Below are positions 25,324 to 33,693 of a stretch of 64,000 bases of DNA, in pieces. A program made the translations under genes and the position numbers. The notes under the pieces are model-generated. The model did no database searches. It saw only the letters and a program-made list of their open reading frames with translations, and was not told the DNA's origin. Source of the DNA: Syntrophus buswellii (lineage in GTDB: Bacteria > Desulfobacterota > Syntrophia > Syntrophales > Syntrophaceae); assembly GCF_046097065.1 (NCBI RefSeq), contig NZ_CP175563.1, positions 2,728,001-2,792,000 on the forward strand, given 5' to 3'. Each line of letters starts with the position of its first letter. Positions within the stretch are counted from its first letter, which is position 1.

Positions 25324-26173
25324 TTTTCTGAGCCGGCTGGCGCCTTATGGCCTGAAGTCCGTTCACAGCAACGAGGCCTTTCGCATCCCCCAGAATGGCC
25401 GGTTCCTCTTCCTGAAGGTGTATGGCCCGAAGAAGCCCAGGATTTTCTATGAACTTCGCAGCAGACTGGACGCAATCGGCATGCGCCAGCCGATTGAGTA
25501 CCGCGTACCGCCAAGGCGGAAAGACTTCGAAGAGGCCTGCCTGAAGCACTGGAGAGAAAAGGGCTTTTCCGTGCCGCACCTTCTTGCCTCCCCCTTTCCG
25601 GAATACGAGGGCGTTCCGCATCTCTGTACGACATTCATTGAAGGCGTCACCATGAAATCCATTCTGTCGCAGGGCTATTTTTCAGCCGAAGGCCGCCTGG
25701 AAATCTTTTTCGAGGATCTTTTCAGGCGGCATGCCCTTGCGTTCCGGACCAGCGACACGCTTCTCTTTCACATCGACGCCAATACGCAGAATATTCTTGA
25801 GGCGGGAAATCAATTCTACCACGTCGATTTTGAAATGGGTCGCCCCTGGGAACGGCCCATGGAATGCGCCTGCCGTGAAATAACAAAGCTTCTCATTTCC
25901 ATGGGTCAGGACCTGCCTTCCGGGGAGAGAAATCCGCTGTACCGGCTCTTTAAAAAGGTGTACCGGAACAGGGATCTGCTGGATTTTCTGGACCGAAGCA
26001 TCCATAGGCGGCCTTTTCAGAATGTTCACCGCTGGCGGAACAGAAGGAAAAAAGAGGAAGATCCCAGGCGGGTGACTCTCTACGACCTGGCGGAGGCTCT
26101 GCAGGATACCACGGAGGAGCGTCCGCAGACCCCGCCAATCAAAAAAGAATCCCATGACGGATGTCTTCCATGA
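25298..26173 (+). CDS. Kinase-like protein (WaaP/Kdo-kinase-type fold) of LPS cluster
   Basis: A protein of 291 residues. The core shows a protein-kinase-like arrangement: RFLFLKVYGPKK (nucleotide-binding Lys), then the catalytic-loop pattern HIDANTQNIL and the metal-binding YHVDFEMGRPW. This is the HxDxxxxN...DFE signature of WaaP-type and aminoglycoside-kinase-type enzymes. In LPS clusters such proteins phosphorylate core heptose or Kdo. The C-terminus is basic and low complexity. It overlaps the methyltransferase upstream and the fusion gene downstream. Confidence 0.7.
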   Translation: MYSRNRTRDFLSRLAPYGLKSVHSNEAFRIPQNGRFLFLKVYGPKKPRIFYELRSRLDAIGMRQPIEYRVPPRRKDFEEACLKHWREKGFSVPHLLASPFPEYEGVPHLCTTFIEGVTMKSILSQGYFSAEGRLEIFFEDLFRRHALAFRTSDTLLFHIDANTQNILEAGNQFYHVDFEMGRPWERPMECACREITKLLISMGQDLPSGERNPLYRLFKKVYRNRDLLDFLDRSIHRRPFQNVHRWRNRRKKEEDPRRVTLYDLAEALQDTTEERPQTPPIKKESHDGCLP

Positions 26174-28788
26174 ACGCCCCAGGGGATATTTCCGCAATTG
26201 TTGAACAAAGGCTCTGCTGCTCCTGCGGAGCCTGTGCCTGCGTTTGTCGGCAGGAGGCCATCTCCTTCAAGGAAACCCCGGGCGGTCATCTCTTCCCCGA
26301 AATTGACAGGAAAAAGTGCTCCGCCTGCGGCCTCTGCTACCGAGTCTGCCCCAGCGTGACCGTCGGCACGGAGATGCTTTCCGCACTGAGCACCTCTCCT
26401 TTCGAGGGGAACGCCCTGGAGTGCCATGTCGGCAAGGCGGCAGACAAGGAGATCTATGCCAACAGCCAGAGCGGCGGCATTGTTTCCGCCCTTCTCCTTT
26501 ATCTGCTGGACTCCCGTGAGATCGAAGCGGCCGTGGTAAGCGCCATGGCTCCGGGAGATCCCCCCCGGCCGATCGTTCTCTGCGCCAGCTCAAGGGAGCA
26601 GATCCTTTCCGCACAGAAATCAAAGTATTGCCCCGTTCCCGCCCTCGAAATCCTCGGTGAGGTGAGAAGGAGCAAGATCCCCGTCGCCCTCGTCGGCCTC
26701 CCCTGCCATTTCCACGGACTGAGCACCATGGCGGACATCGATGTGTCGCTGTCCGGGCTTGTGAAGTACAAAATCGGGCTGGTCTGCGACCGCATTTTAA
26801 CCTACAGCGCCATCGACTATCTGATCCGGCAGGCAGGCCTCGCGGCAAGCGGGACAGTGCGCTTCGACTTTCGGGACAAGGCCTGCCGGGGATACCCGGG
26901 AAATGTCGTCATCGGCCCTCCTGGCCTGGAACCCACGGTGCTTCCCGACGGCGCCCGAAACCGCATCAAGAACGCCTTTACACCGGCACGGTGCAGGATC
27001 TGCTTTGACAAAATGAATGTACTGGCCGATCTCACGGTCTGCGATCCCCACGGCCTCAGGAAAACCGACCGCAAAGGGGGCGAATCGGCGGTCATTGTGA
27101 GGACGGAACAGGGCCGGACGTTGATCCGCAGGGCTGCTGCAGACGGACGTCTCCACCTCAGGGCAGCGGATCACAGGGAAATCATGGCAGGCCAGAGGAT
27201 CGACCGGAAGCGGCGCGAATGGAGGGGCTATACGGAGGCGTGGCATGGATTCGGAATGGAGCTCCCTGCGTTTTATCCCCACCTTGCCGAGGTCACCGAA
27301 TATATCCCGGACGATATGTACAGGGCGAATCTCCTGCCTTCGCTGGCCCTGGACAGCCACACATCCCGGGACGCGCTGTTCGCGTCGGTGGAAGACATGC
27401 TCAAGCAGGGCGGATCAGGGGAAAGGGGCCGGGAACGGCCCTTCCAGCGGATCCGGAACGCCCTGGAAAACGCGCTTTCTGCGTTGAAAACCCCTTCCAG
27501 CGCGGAAGCCCGGAAGAGCGGCCGGAGAACGCCTGCCGACGGTCGCAGGCCCGACGGGGCGCCCCCACAGGGCGGGCAGCGGCAGAAGGCGAAAACGGCA
27601 CAGGGGGAGGGATCATCCATGCTGATCGAGATCAAGGGGGCCGGTTTTACCAACAAGGGGGCTGAACTGATGCTCCATGCGGTCCTGCAGGCAGTCAAGC
27701 CCGCCATTCCGGAGGCCTCCTTTGCAATGGCGCCGAGATACGGACAGCCCTCCTTCTTCGCCAGGGGCAGGCTGGGCCTGCTTCAGAAGGCCACGCTCAG
27801 CAGGCACGGCATTTCATGGGATTTCATCGGGAAGATGTTCCCCGGGGAAATACGGGAAATGTACGGCGTTGTCCTTGACGAGGAGATCGATGTGATCCTG
27901 GACGTTTCCGGTTATGCCTATGGAGACGCCTTCGGAGAGCACAAAACGATCCTGATGGCCAAGCAGAGCCAGGCCTGGAAGCGCCAGGGGAAAAAGGTCA
28001 TTCTCCTCCCCCAGGCCCTGGGACCCTTCAGCAGCCGGCGCATCCGGGATGCGCTGAAGAGGCTGATCGATCATGCCGATCTCATCTTTGCCCGTGACCC
28101 GGTTTCCTATGCCTACGTGAACGATGTGGCCGCAGCGCCCGCAAATGTCAAGATCGCACCCGATTTTACAAATCTCGTCTCCGGCACGGTTCCGGAGCAG
28201 TGGAACGCAGAGGAGCACCAGGTCTGCATCATTCCGAGCCACCAGATGACGGACAAGACGTCCAGTGCCGAAGGAACGCAGTATATCCCCTTCCTCGCCC
28301 AGTGCGTAAAACATCTGGAAGCGAAGGGGATCACACCGTTTCTTCTCATCCACGGGGGAAGGAAGGACTTCCCCGCCGCCCGGCAGCTTCAGGAGGCGGT
28401 CAACCGGAAGATCGAAATCCTGGCCGAACAGGACCCCTTGAGGATCAAAGGAATCCTGGGGACATGCGATCTCGTCATCGCCTCACGATTCCACGCTCTC
28501 GTGAGCTCCCTGTCGCAGGGAGTTCTGTGCATCGGCGCCGGCTGGAGCCACAAGTATGAAACCCTCTTCGCTGATTACGGCTGCCCGGAACTGCTGGTGC
28601 CCATTGAGAGAACCGGGGGAAGAATCGGGGAAATGATCGATACGGTCCTGGACCGGGGGGAAGGCGAAAAAATCCGGATGAAGGTGCGCACCTCGGCAGA
28701 GCGGCAGCGCGAGCGAACCGCCTCAATGTGGAGGGAGGTCCTGGAAATGATCAAACCCGGCAGCGCCAAGGCGAAGGGATCCTCATAA
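26161..28788 (+). CDS. Fusion: FrhB-like iron-sulfur flavoprotein domain + polysaccharide pyruvyl transferase
   Basis: One uninterrupted frame of 875 residues. Residues 1-60 hold two ferredoxin-type clusters (CCSCGACACVC and CSACGLCYRVCP). These are followed by an FrhB/F420-dehydrogenase beta-subunit-like domain to about residue 420 (NSQSGGIVSALLLY, VALVGLPCHFHGLSTM, ARCRICFDKM, DLTVCDPHG). After a Pro/Gly/Lys-rich linker (about 430-486) comes a polysaccharide pyruvyl transferase domain (IEIKGAGFTNKGAELML, LLPQALGPFSSRR, FARDPVSYAYV, ASRFHALVSSLSQGV). In surface-polysaccharide loci these are usually two adjacent genes. An internal ATG at 27619 with GGGGGAGGGA upstream could also yield the transferase alone. 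It is the last gene of the LPS run. Confidence 0.85.
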   Translation: MSSMNAPGDISAIVEQRLCCSCGACACVCRQEAISFKETPGGHLFPEIDRKKCSACGLCYRVCPSVTVGTEMLSALSTSPFEGNALECHVGKAADKEIYANSQSGGIVSALLLYLLDSREIEAAVVSAMAPGDPPRPIVLCASSREQILSAQKSKYCPVPALEILGEVRRSKIPVALVGLPCHFHGLSTMADIDVSLSGLVKYKIGLVCDRILTYSAIDYLIRQAGLAASGTVRFDFRDKACRGYPGNVVIGPPGLEPTVLPDGARNRIKNAFTPARCRICFDKMNVLADLTVCDPHGLRKTDRKGGESAVIVRTEQGRTLIRRAAADGRLHLRAADHREIMAGQRIDRKRREWRGYTEAWHGFGMELPAFYPHLAEVTEYIPDDMYRANLLPSLALDSHTSRDALFASVEDMLKQGGSGERGRERPFQRIRNALENALSALKTPSSAEARKSGRRTPADGRRPDGAPPQGGQRQKAKTAQGEGSSMLIEIKGAGFTNKGAELMLHAVLQAVKPAIPEASFAMAPRYGQPSFFARGRLGLLQKATLSRHGISWDFIGKMFPGEIREMYGVVLDEEIDVILDVSGYAYGDAFGEHKTILMAKQSQAWKRQGKKVILLPQALGPFSSRRIRDALKRLIDHADLIFARDPVSYAYVNDVAAAPANVKIAPDFTNLVSGTVPEQWNAEEHQVCIIPSHQMTDKTSSAEGTQYIPFLAQCVKHLEAKGITPFLLIHGGRKDFPAARQLQEAVNRKIEILAEQDPLRIKGILGTCDLVIASRFHALVSSLSQGVLCIGAGWSHKYETLFADYGCPELLVPIERTGGRIGEMIDTVLDRGEGEKIRMKVRTSAERQRERTASMWREVLEMIKPGSAKAKGSS

Positions 28789-28812
28789 CGCTCCGGGATT
28801 TTTCTGTGACGC

Positions 28813-28864
28813 TGCCGCATCGGGCCGGCATACAGTTGCCCGTCGGCCCTGACGGCATTTATTT
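28813..28864. terminator. Bidirectional terminator-like hairpin
   Basis: TGCCG/CGGCA (28813-28817, 28853-28857) enclose GGGCCG/CGGCCC (28822-28827, 28844-28849), followed by TTTATTT on the plus strand. It lies between the end of the LPS cluster and a convergent minus-strand gene. Confidence 0.5.
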
Positions 28865-29560
28865 CCCGACGCGGACCGAAAAGAGGCGGAAAAGCCCATA
28901 GGCGTAAAACAGGATAAAAAGGCCCAGGAAGCACTCCTTCAATTCCCCCGAGGCATTGCCCAGAACCAGCCATCTCGGTGTCTGTGCGAAGAGATGCTCC
29001 CCGATCCTTTCCGGAAGGGAAACCAGGTTGGCCGCGGCGGCAACAAACAGGGTACCCCCGGGGGGGATCAGGCGGCGCAGGAACGGACGGTTCGGCCAGG
29101 ATTCCCGGCGGTCAGCATACACCCCCAGCAGTCCGCCCAGGACGACGCCGACCGAGAGGAGCTGCCTCGGTAGCTTGTCGAACACAATTTCCCAAACCCC
29201 CGTAAGATTATGTAAATTCGGCTCTTTCTGGTCATTCAGGGCCATCCATTCCTCATTGACGTCGTAGCCCAGCAGATGATAGCCCCAGCTGATTTCTTCA
29301 CCGAGGAAGTAGACGGCACCGACCGCAAGGATCAGCAGCCACAATTTTTCCCAGAGCCATTCCGCCTTCTTCAGACACACCAGGAACAGAACAATCGCCG
29401 CCAGAAGGAAGAGATTGGTTGCATTCTCAACAAGTCCGTGCTCCCGGTACACCTCCGCTCCGTTAAAGACGGAATTCATCTTCTCGACATAGGTATAAAT
29501 CCACAGCAGGACGGGAAGCCCACAGGCCAGCCACAGGGGGAAATGGATCCTTTTGCTCAT
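28859..29560 (-). CDS. Integral membrane protein of unknown function
   Basis: A protein of 233 residues with about five or six hydrophobic segments (FPLWLACGLPVLLWIYTYV, NLFLLAAIVLFLVCL, LWLLILAVGAVYFLG, LLSVGVVLGGLLGVY, ECFLGLFILFYAYGLF). A loop with GEEISWGYHLLGYD and NEEWMALNDQKEPNLHN resembles a polar conserved core of unnamed membrane proteins. ATG 29560 has AAGGTGA upstream; a longer frame to 29638 overlaps the acyltransferase gene. It follows that gene by 8 bp, so the pair is likely co-transcribed, hinting at an envelope function. Confidence 0.65.
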   Translation of the reverse strand: MSKRIHFPLWLACGLPVLLWIYTYVEKMNSVFNGAEVYREHGLVENATNLFLLAAIVLFLVCLKKAEWLWEKLWLLILAVGAVYFLGEEISWGYHLLGYDVNEEWMALNDQKEPNLHNLTGVWEIVFDKLPRQLLSVGVVLGGLLGVYADRRESWPNRPFLRRLIPPGGTLFVAAAANLVSLPERIGEHLFAQTPRWLVLGNASGELKECFLGLFILFYAYGLFRLFSVRVGK

Positions 29561-29568
29561 AGCACTTG

Positions 29569-30465
29569 TCACCTTGAACGTTTCGTTGCGCCGGCAGAAC
29601 GCGGTTTCGTCTTCCACCGTTGATGCACCCAGAACCACTGTTCCGGGTGCATCCTGACGACTTCCTCGATGACGTCCGTGTAGCGCTGGGTGTTCGCCAC
29701 AATATCCGCTTCCATATCGCCGGTGTCGATCGTCTCCAGTTCAGCGCCTATCTGAAGCAGGTATGTTCCATCCCTCTGCCGGGAGAGGAAGCATGGCAGG
29801 ACGGGGGCTCCTGTGCGGAGGACCAGGTACGCCAGCCCCGCCGACGTGCAGGCCGGCCGGTTGAAAAATTCGACAAAGCAGCTTTCCTTGCGGTCCCAGT
29901 TCTGATCGATCAGCAGCCCCAGGGTTTTTCTGCTCCCCAGACACTTGAGCATCTCCCGCAGGGCCCGTTCCGCGGCGATAAACCGGTTTCCCGTCGATGA
30001 CCTCACCCGGAAAACGAGATCTTCAATCACGTGGTTGTCGAAAGGCCGATACAGGACCGTCATGGAGTCACCGACAAGGGGAAAGACGGCGGCCATCAAC
30101 TCCCAGTTGCCGAAATGACCGGTCAGCATGATCACCCCTTTATTCTTCGCCTTGGCCTTGACATAATTTTCCATGCCCTGGATGTTCATGATGCGGGAAA
30201 CCCTTTCGGCATTCAGGCGGGGGATCTCAACAAATTCGGCCATCAGGATGCCGAAATTGCGGTAAACGCCTTTTGCGACGGCCACAATCTCATCTTCGGA
30301 TTTTTCGGGGAAGGCGTGATGGAGATTGTCCAGGGCGATAATGCGCCTTCCTGGAATCAGGTAGTAGAACAAGAGGGCAAGATGGGCGAAGAAGAATCGT
30401 CTTACCGCCAACGGGATGATCTGCAAGAGGGACAGGACAACGGTTGTTGTCAGGGACCTTTTCAT
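29569..30465 (-). CDS. Lysophospholipid/lipid A acyltransferase (LpxL/HtrB family)
   Basis: A protein of 298 residues. The hallmark HxxxxWE-type motif is seen (LTGHFGNWELMAA), with LYRPFDNHVIEDL, the substrate motif LLIDQNWDRKESCFVEFF, and EQWFWVHQRWK near the C-terminus, all typical of lipid A late acyltransferases. An N-terminal hydrophobic segment anchors it in the inner membrane. It would add a secondary acyl chain to Kdo-lipid A, matching the LPS genes nearby. Confidence 0.85.
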   Translation of the reverse strand: MKRSLTTTVVLSLLQIIPLAVRRFFFAHLALLFYYLIPGRRIIALDNLHHAFPEKSEDEIVAVAKGVYRNFGILMAEFVEIPRLNAERVSRIMNIQGMENYVKAKAKNKGVIMLTGHFGNWELMAAVFPLVGDSMTVLYRPFDNHVIEDLVFRVRSSTGNRFIAAERALREMLKCLGSRKTLGLLIDQNWDRKESCFVEFFNRPACTSAGLAYLVLRTGAPVLPCFLSRQRDGTYLLQIGAELETIDTGDMEADIVANTQRYTDVIEEVVRMHPEQWFWVHQRWKTKPRSAGATKRSR

Positions 30466-30598
30466 GTCTATGTTGTCCAGCAGGATGAATTTCAGGAAAT
30501 TCGGTCGAATCGGGCGGATGAAAACAAGGATCGATCCCTGTTCGGCTCCCGGCCGTCCCGATTATACCCCGTTACACCCGATACATGAGGTCCGATGT

Positions 30599-30625
30599 AT
30601 TATAGAAAAACCCGTCTCTTGTCAA
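30599..30625 (-). promoter_or_regulatory. Promoter-like element upstream of the acyltransferase gene
   Basis: Minus strand TTGACA (30620-30625) and TATAAT (30599-30604) are both perfect hexamers but only 15 bp apart, shorter than optimal. The acyltransferase start is about 134 nt downstream. Confidence 0.45.
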
Positions 30626-30742
30626 CCCAAACCAACCCATACAGTCCTCTGTTTACCGCAACGTCCTCATTTTATTTTATTGAAAAAATTACTCTTGCTG
30701 TGTTAAGAGGGGGCACGATTTTGAGGAGGCTTGGGATAAAAG

Positions 30743-32224
30743 ATGAATCTTGGGCAGATGCTGGAAGAAACCTGTCAACGCTATCCAGAGCATGTCGCAG
30801 TCATTTCGGAAGACCGGCCGTTTCCCTATTCTGTGTTGAACGACGCGGTCAACGCCCTGGGCAACGCCCTCAGAGAGCTGGGCGCGAAAAAGGAAGACAA
30901 GATTGCCATTGTTCTGCACAACTGCCCCGAGTTTGTCATTTCCTATTTTGCCGCTCAGAAAATCGGCGCCGTGGCCGTAACGCTCAACACGGCATCAACG
31001 GCCCATGAGCTTCAGTATCTCCTGGTAAACTGCGAGGCCCGGATCCTCATCACCACGGCATCCAATGCCGCACGTTATGAATCCATCCTGGACAAAGTCC
31101 CCCTGTGCCGCCACGTCATTGTCACCGACAGGACGGAGCCGGCCGTGCCGGCCTCTCCGGATGCTTCCGACTTCTGGTCCCTCATCGGGCATTCTTCCTC
31201 TTCCCTTGAGCTCCCCGATCTAGCCGACGACGATCCCGCCGTCATGATCTATACGTCCGGTCTGACGGGAAGGCCGCTGGGCGCGGTTCTGACCCAGCGC
31301 AATCTTGTCTCGCAGTCCGCCCTGCTGGGAAATCTGTGCCATGTCAACAATGCCGACCTGGGCCTTTCGGTTATTCCTCTTTTCCATTCGTTCGGAGCTG
31401 TCGCCAACATGCTGGGCACCATCCGTGTCGGAGCCGGCCTGGTGCTGATGGATCATTTCAGTGTCGACGAAATCTTCCAGGTGGTCTGCCGGAGAAATGT
31501 TTCCTTTATCGCCGCCGTTCCCCGCCTGTTCCTGGGAATGCTTTTTCATGAGGAGGCAGACCGGTACGATATCCGCTCCCTGAAATTCTGCATCACCGGC
31601 GGTGCAACCATGCCCCCGCAATACGTTCCCGAATTCAACGGAAAATTCCATACGATTCTCGTCGACGGCTACGGTCTGACGGAATCTTCACCGGTGTGCA
31701 CCCTGAGCAGGCCTGACGGGCCCCAGAAGCCCGGCTCCATCGGAACAGCGATCCCCGGCGTGGAAATCCGCATCGTCAATGAAGAGGGCGCGGAATGCCC
31801 CCATGGGGAAGTGGGGGAACTGGTCCTTCGGGGGGAAAACGTCATGAAGGGCTATTACAGGGATGAAGCGGCAACCCGGGAAGTGATGAAGGATGGCTGG
31901 CTTCACAGCGGGGATCTGGCCTATCGGGACGAGGAGGGGTTCTTCTTTCTCACCGGCCGCAAGAAGCGGATGATCATCACCAGCGGCTTCAACGTCTATC
32001 CACGGGAGGTCGAAATGGTGCTGGAAAATCATCCCGCCGTGCGGGCGGCCCGGGTGATCAGCAAGCCGAACCTTCTGCGGGGGGAAATCGTCAAAGCCTT
32101 CATCGTCCGGGATTCGGCCTTCCCCGTCGAGAACAGACAGATTCTCCGGCACTGCCGGACGTATCTCTCCTCCTACAAGGTGCCGCGGGAGATCGAATTT
32201 GTAGACTCCATCCCGAACCTTTAA
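30743..32224 (+). CDS. AMP-binding acyl-CoA synthetase-like protein, truncated and with altered ATP loop
   Basis: A protein of 493 residues with the ANL-superfamily fold: VDGYGLTESSPV (A5), HSGDLAYRDEEGFF (A7) and GRKKRMIITSGFNVYP (A8). Two things are odd. The ATP-binding loop reads MIYTSGLTGRPLGAV, lacking the Lys expected in TSGxTGxPKG. The protein stops at IEFVDSIPNL, just before the A10 motif with the catalytic Lys (normally PKTxxGKI); no other frame downstream restores it. Adenylation may therefore be impaired. GGAGG lies upstream of the ATG. The thiolase gene follows 59 bp later on the same strand, so the product may act in acyl-CoA metabolism or as a non-catalytic partner. Confidence 0.8.
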   Translation: MNLGQMLEETCQRYPEHVAVISEDRPFPYSVLNDAVNALGNALRELGAKKEDKIAIVLHNCPEFVISYFAAQKIGAVAVTLNTASTAHELQYLLVNCEARILITTASNAARYESILDKVPLCRHVIVTDRTEPAVPASPDASDFWSLIGHSSSSLELPDLADDDPAVMIYTSGLTGRPLGAVLTQRNLVSQSALLGNLCHVNNADLGLSVIPLFHSFGAVANMLGTIRVGAGLVLMDHFSVDEIFQVVCRRNVSFIAAVPRLFLGMLFHEEADRYDIRSLKFCITGGATMPPQYVPEFNGKFHTILVDGYGLTESSPVCTLSRPDGPQKPGSIGTAIPGVEIRIVNEEGAECPHGEVGELVLRGENVMKGYYRDEAATREVMKDGWLHSGDLAYRDEEGFFFLTGRKKRMIITSGFNVYPREVEMVLENHPAVRAARVISKPNLLRGEIVKAFIVRDSAFPVENRQILRHCRTYLSSYKVPREIEFVDSIPNL

Positions 32225-32283
32225 GAGTTTTTTGCATCAGCAATATTTCAGATACTAACATCCAAGAAAGGAGATTGCTAAAC

Positions 32284-33576
32284 ATGAAAGATGTTGTCAT
32301 CGTAAGCGGCGCCAGAACCGCCGTGGGATCGTTCGGTGGTTCGCTCAAGGGCGTAAGGGTTACAGACCTGGGAGCGCTGGTCATCAAGGAGGCCATCAAG
32401 AGAGCGGGATTGCGTCCGGCCATCAGCGACGCCGTCAAAGCCTGCCGTTGCGACACCTTCGGCGATTTCGACATGACCGAAATCAACAAGAAGTACTATG
32501 ACTACGATTCATCCCTGAACCCCGTCTATTTCGACGAGTGCATCATGGGAAACTGCCTGACGGCCTCCCTGGGACAGAATCCCGGACGCCAGTCCAGCAT
32601 CTATGCAGGTCTGCCTGAAGAAACGAACACGATCACCGTCAACAAGGTCTGCGCCTCCGGAATGAAAGCCATTGTCCTGGCGGCCCAGGTCATCAAGGCC
32701 GGTGATGCGGACATCATCGTGGCGGGCGGAATGGAAAACATGAGCAACGTCCCCTACGCGCTGCCCGATGCCCGATGGGGATACCGGATGAGCATGCCCA
32801 CAGGCTCCATTGTCGACCTCATGGTCCATGACGGCCTCTGGGAAATTTTCAACGGCTATCACATGGGGTTCACGGCGGAGAACATCGCCGCCCGCTACGG
32901 CATCAGCCGACAGGCCCAGGATGAGCTGGCCCTCATGAGCCACCAGCGAGCCCGTGCGGCCATCACCAGCGGCGCCGTTGCCGATGAAATCGTCCCTGTC
33001 CCGATGCCCACGAAGAAAGGCGCACCCCCGCAGTTCTTCTCCGTGGACGAGCGCCCCATGGACACCAGCATGGAAAAGATGGCCAAGCTGGCAACCGTCT
33101 TCAAGAAAGATGGAACCGTCACGGCGGGCAACGCCTCCGGAATCAATGACGGTGCGGCAGCCGTCGTCGTGATGAGCGCCGACAAGGCCAAGGAACTGGG
33201 TCTCAAACCGCTGGCCAAGATCAAGGGCTATGCCTCCGGCGGCGTCGATCCGGCATACATGGGTCTCGGTCCGATTCCGGCAACCCGCAAGGTCTTCAAG
33301 CAGCTCGGTCTGACCATGAAGGATATGGATATCGTGGAATTGAATGAAGCCTTCGCATCCCAGGCTCTGGGCTGCGTCCAGGAGCTGGGCGTGGATATGG
33401 ACAAGTGCAACATCAACGGCAGCGGAATCTCCATCGGGCATCCCGTGGGCTGCACCGGCGCCCGGATCACCTACAGCCTGGCCATGCAGCTCCAGAAGAA
33501 GGATGCGAACCTCGGCCTGGCGACGCTCTGCATCGGCGGCGGACAGGGAATGGCCATCGTCCTTGAAAGGGCGTAG
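32284..33576 (+). CDS. Acetyl-CoA acetyltransferase (thiolase) with an N-terminal insertion
   Basis: A thiolase of 430 residues. It cleaves or forms acetoacetyl-CoA or longer 3-ketoacyl-CoA. The nucleophilic Cys123 lies in VNKVCASGMKA, with NEAFASQALG, GHPVGCTGAR and the second catalytic Cys in TLCIGGGQG. Compared with classical thiolases, about 30 extra residues sit between about 45 and 86 (AVKACRCDTFGDFDMT and the Tyr-rich NKKYYDYDSS), just before the ECIMGN strand. AAGGAGA lies 9 nt before ATG 32284. It is probably co-transcribed with the AMP-binding gene upstream and ended by the terminator at 33639-33675. In a syntroph it could serve beta-oxidation or its reversal. Confidence 0.92.
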   Translation: MKDVVIVSGARTAVGSFGGSLKGVRVTDLGALVIKEAIKRAGLRPAISDAVKACRCDTFGDFDMTEINKKYYDYDSSLNPVYFDECIMGNCLTASLGQNPGRQSSIYAGLPEETNTITVNKVCASGMKAIVLAAQVIKAGDADIIVAGGMENMSNVPYALPDARWGYRMSMPTGSIVDLMVHDGLWEIFNGYHMGFTAENIAARYGISRQAQDELALMSHQRARAAITSGAVADEIVPVPMPTKKGAPPQFFSVDERPMDTSMEKMAKLATVFKKDGTVTAGNASGINDGAAAVVVMSADKAKELGLKPLAKIKGYASGGVDPAYMGLGPIPATRKVFKQLGLTMKDMDIVELNEAFASQALGCVQELGVDMDKCNINGSGISIGHPVGCTGARITYSLAMQLQKKDANLGLATLCIGGGQGMAIVLERA

Positions 33577-33638
33577 CGTGAGTTGCGGATCTTGAAATAA
33601 GAACGATTGCCCAACAGGGCAATAAAGTGTAATATCGA

Positions 33639-33675
33639 ATGCAGGGGTGAGGAGATAAACCGCCCCTGCATTTTT
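33639..33675 (+). terminator. Rho-independent terminator after the thiolase gene
   Basis: ATGCAGGGG (33639-33647) and CCCCTGCAT (33663-33671) form a 9-bp stem followed by T5. It lies just upstream of the ribosome site of the next gene. Confidence 0.7.
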
Positions 33676-33693
33676 AAATCCAAGGAGAACCCC

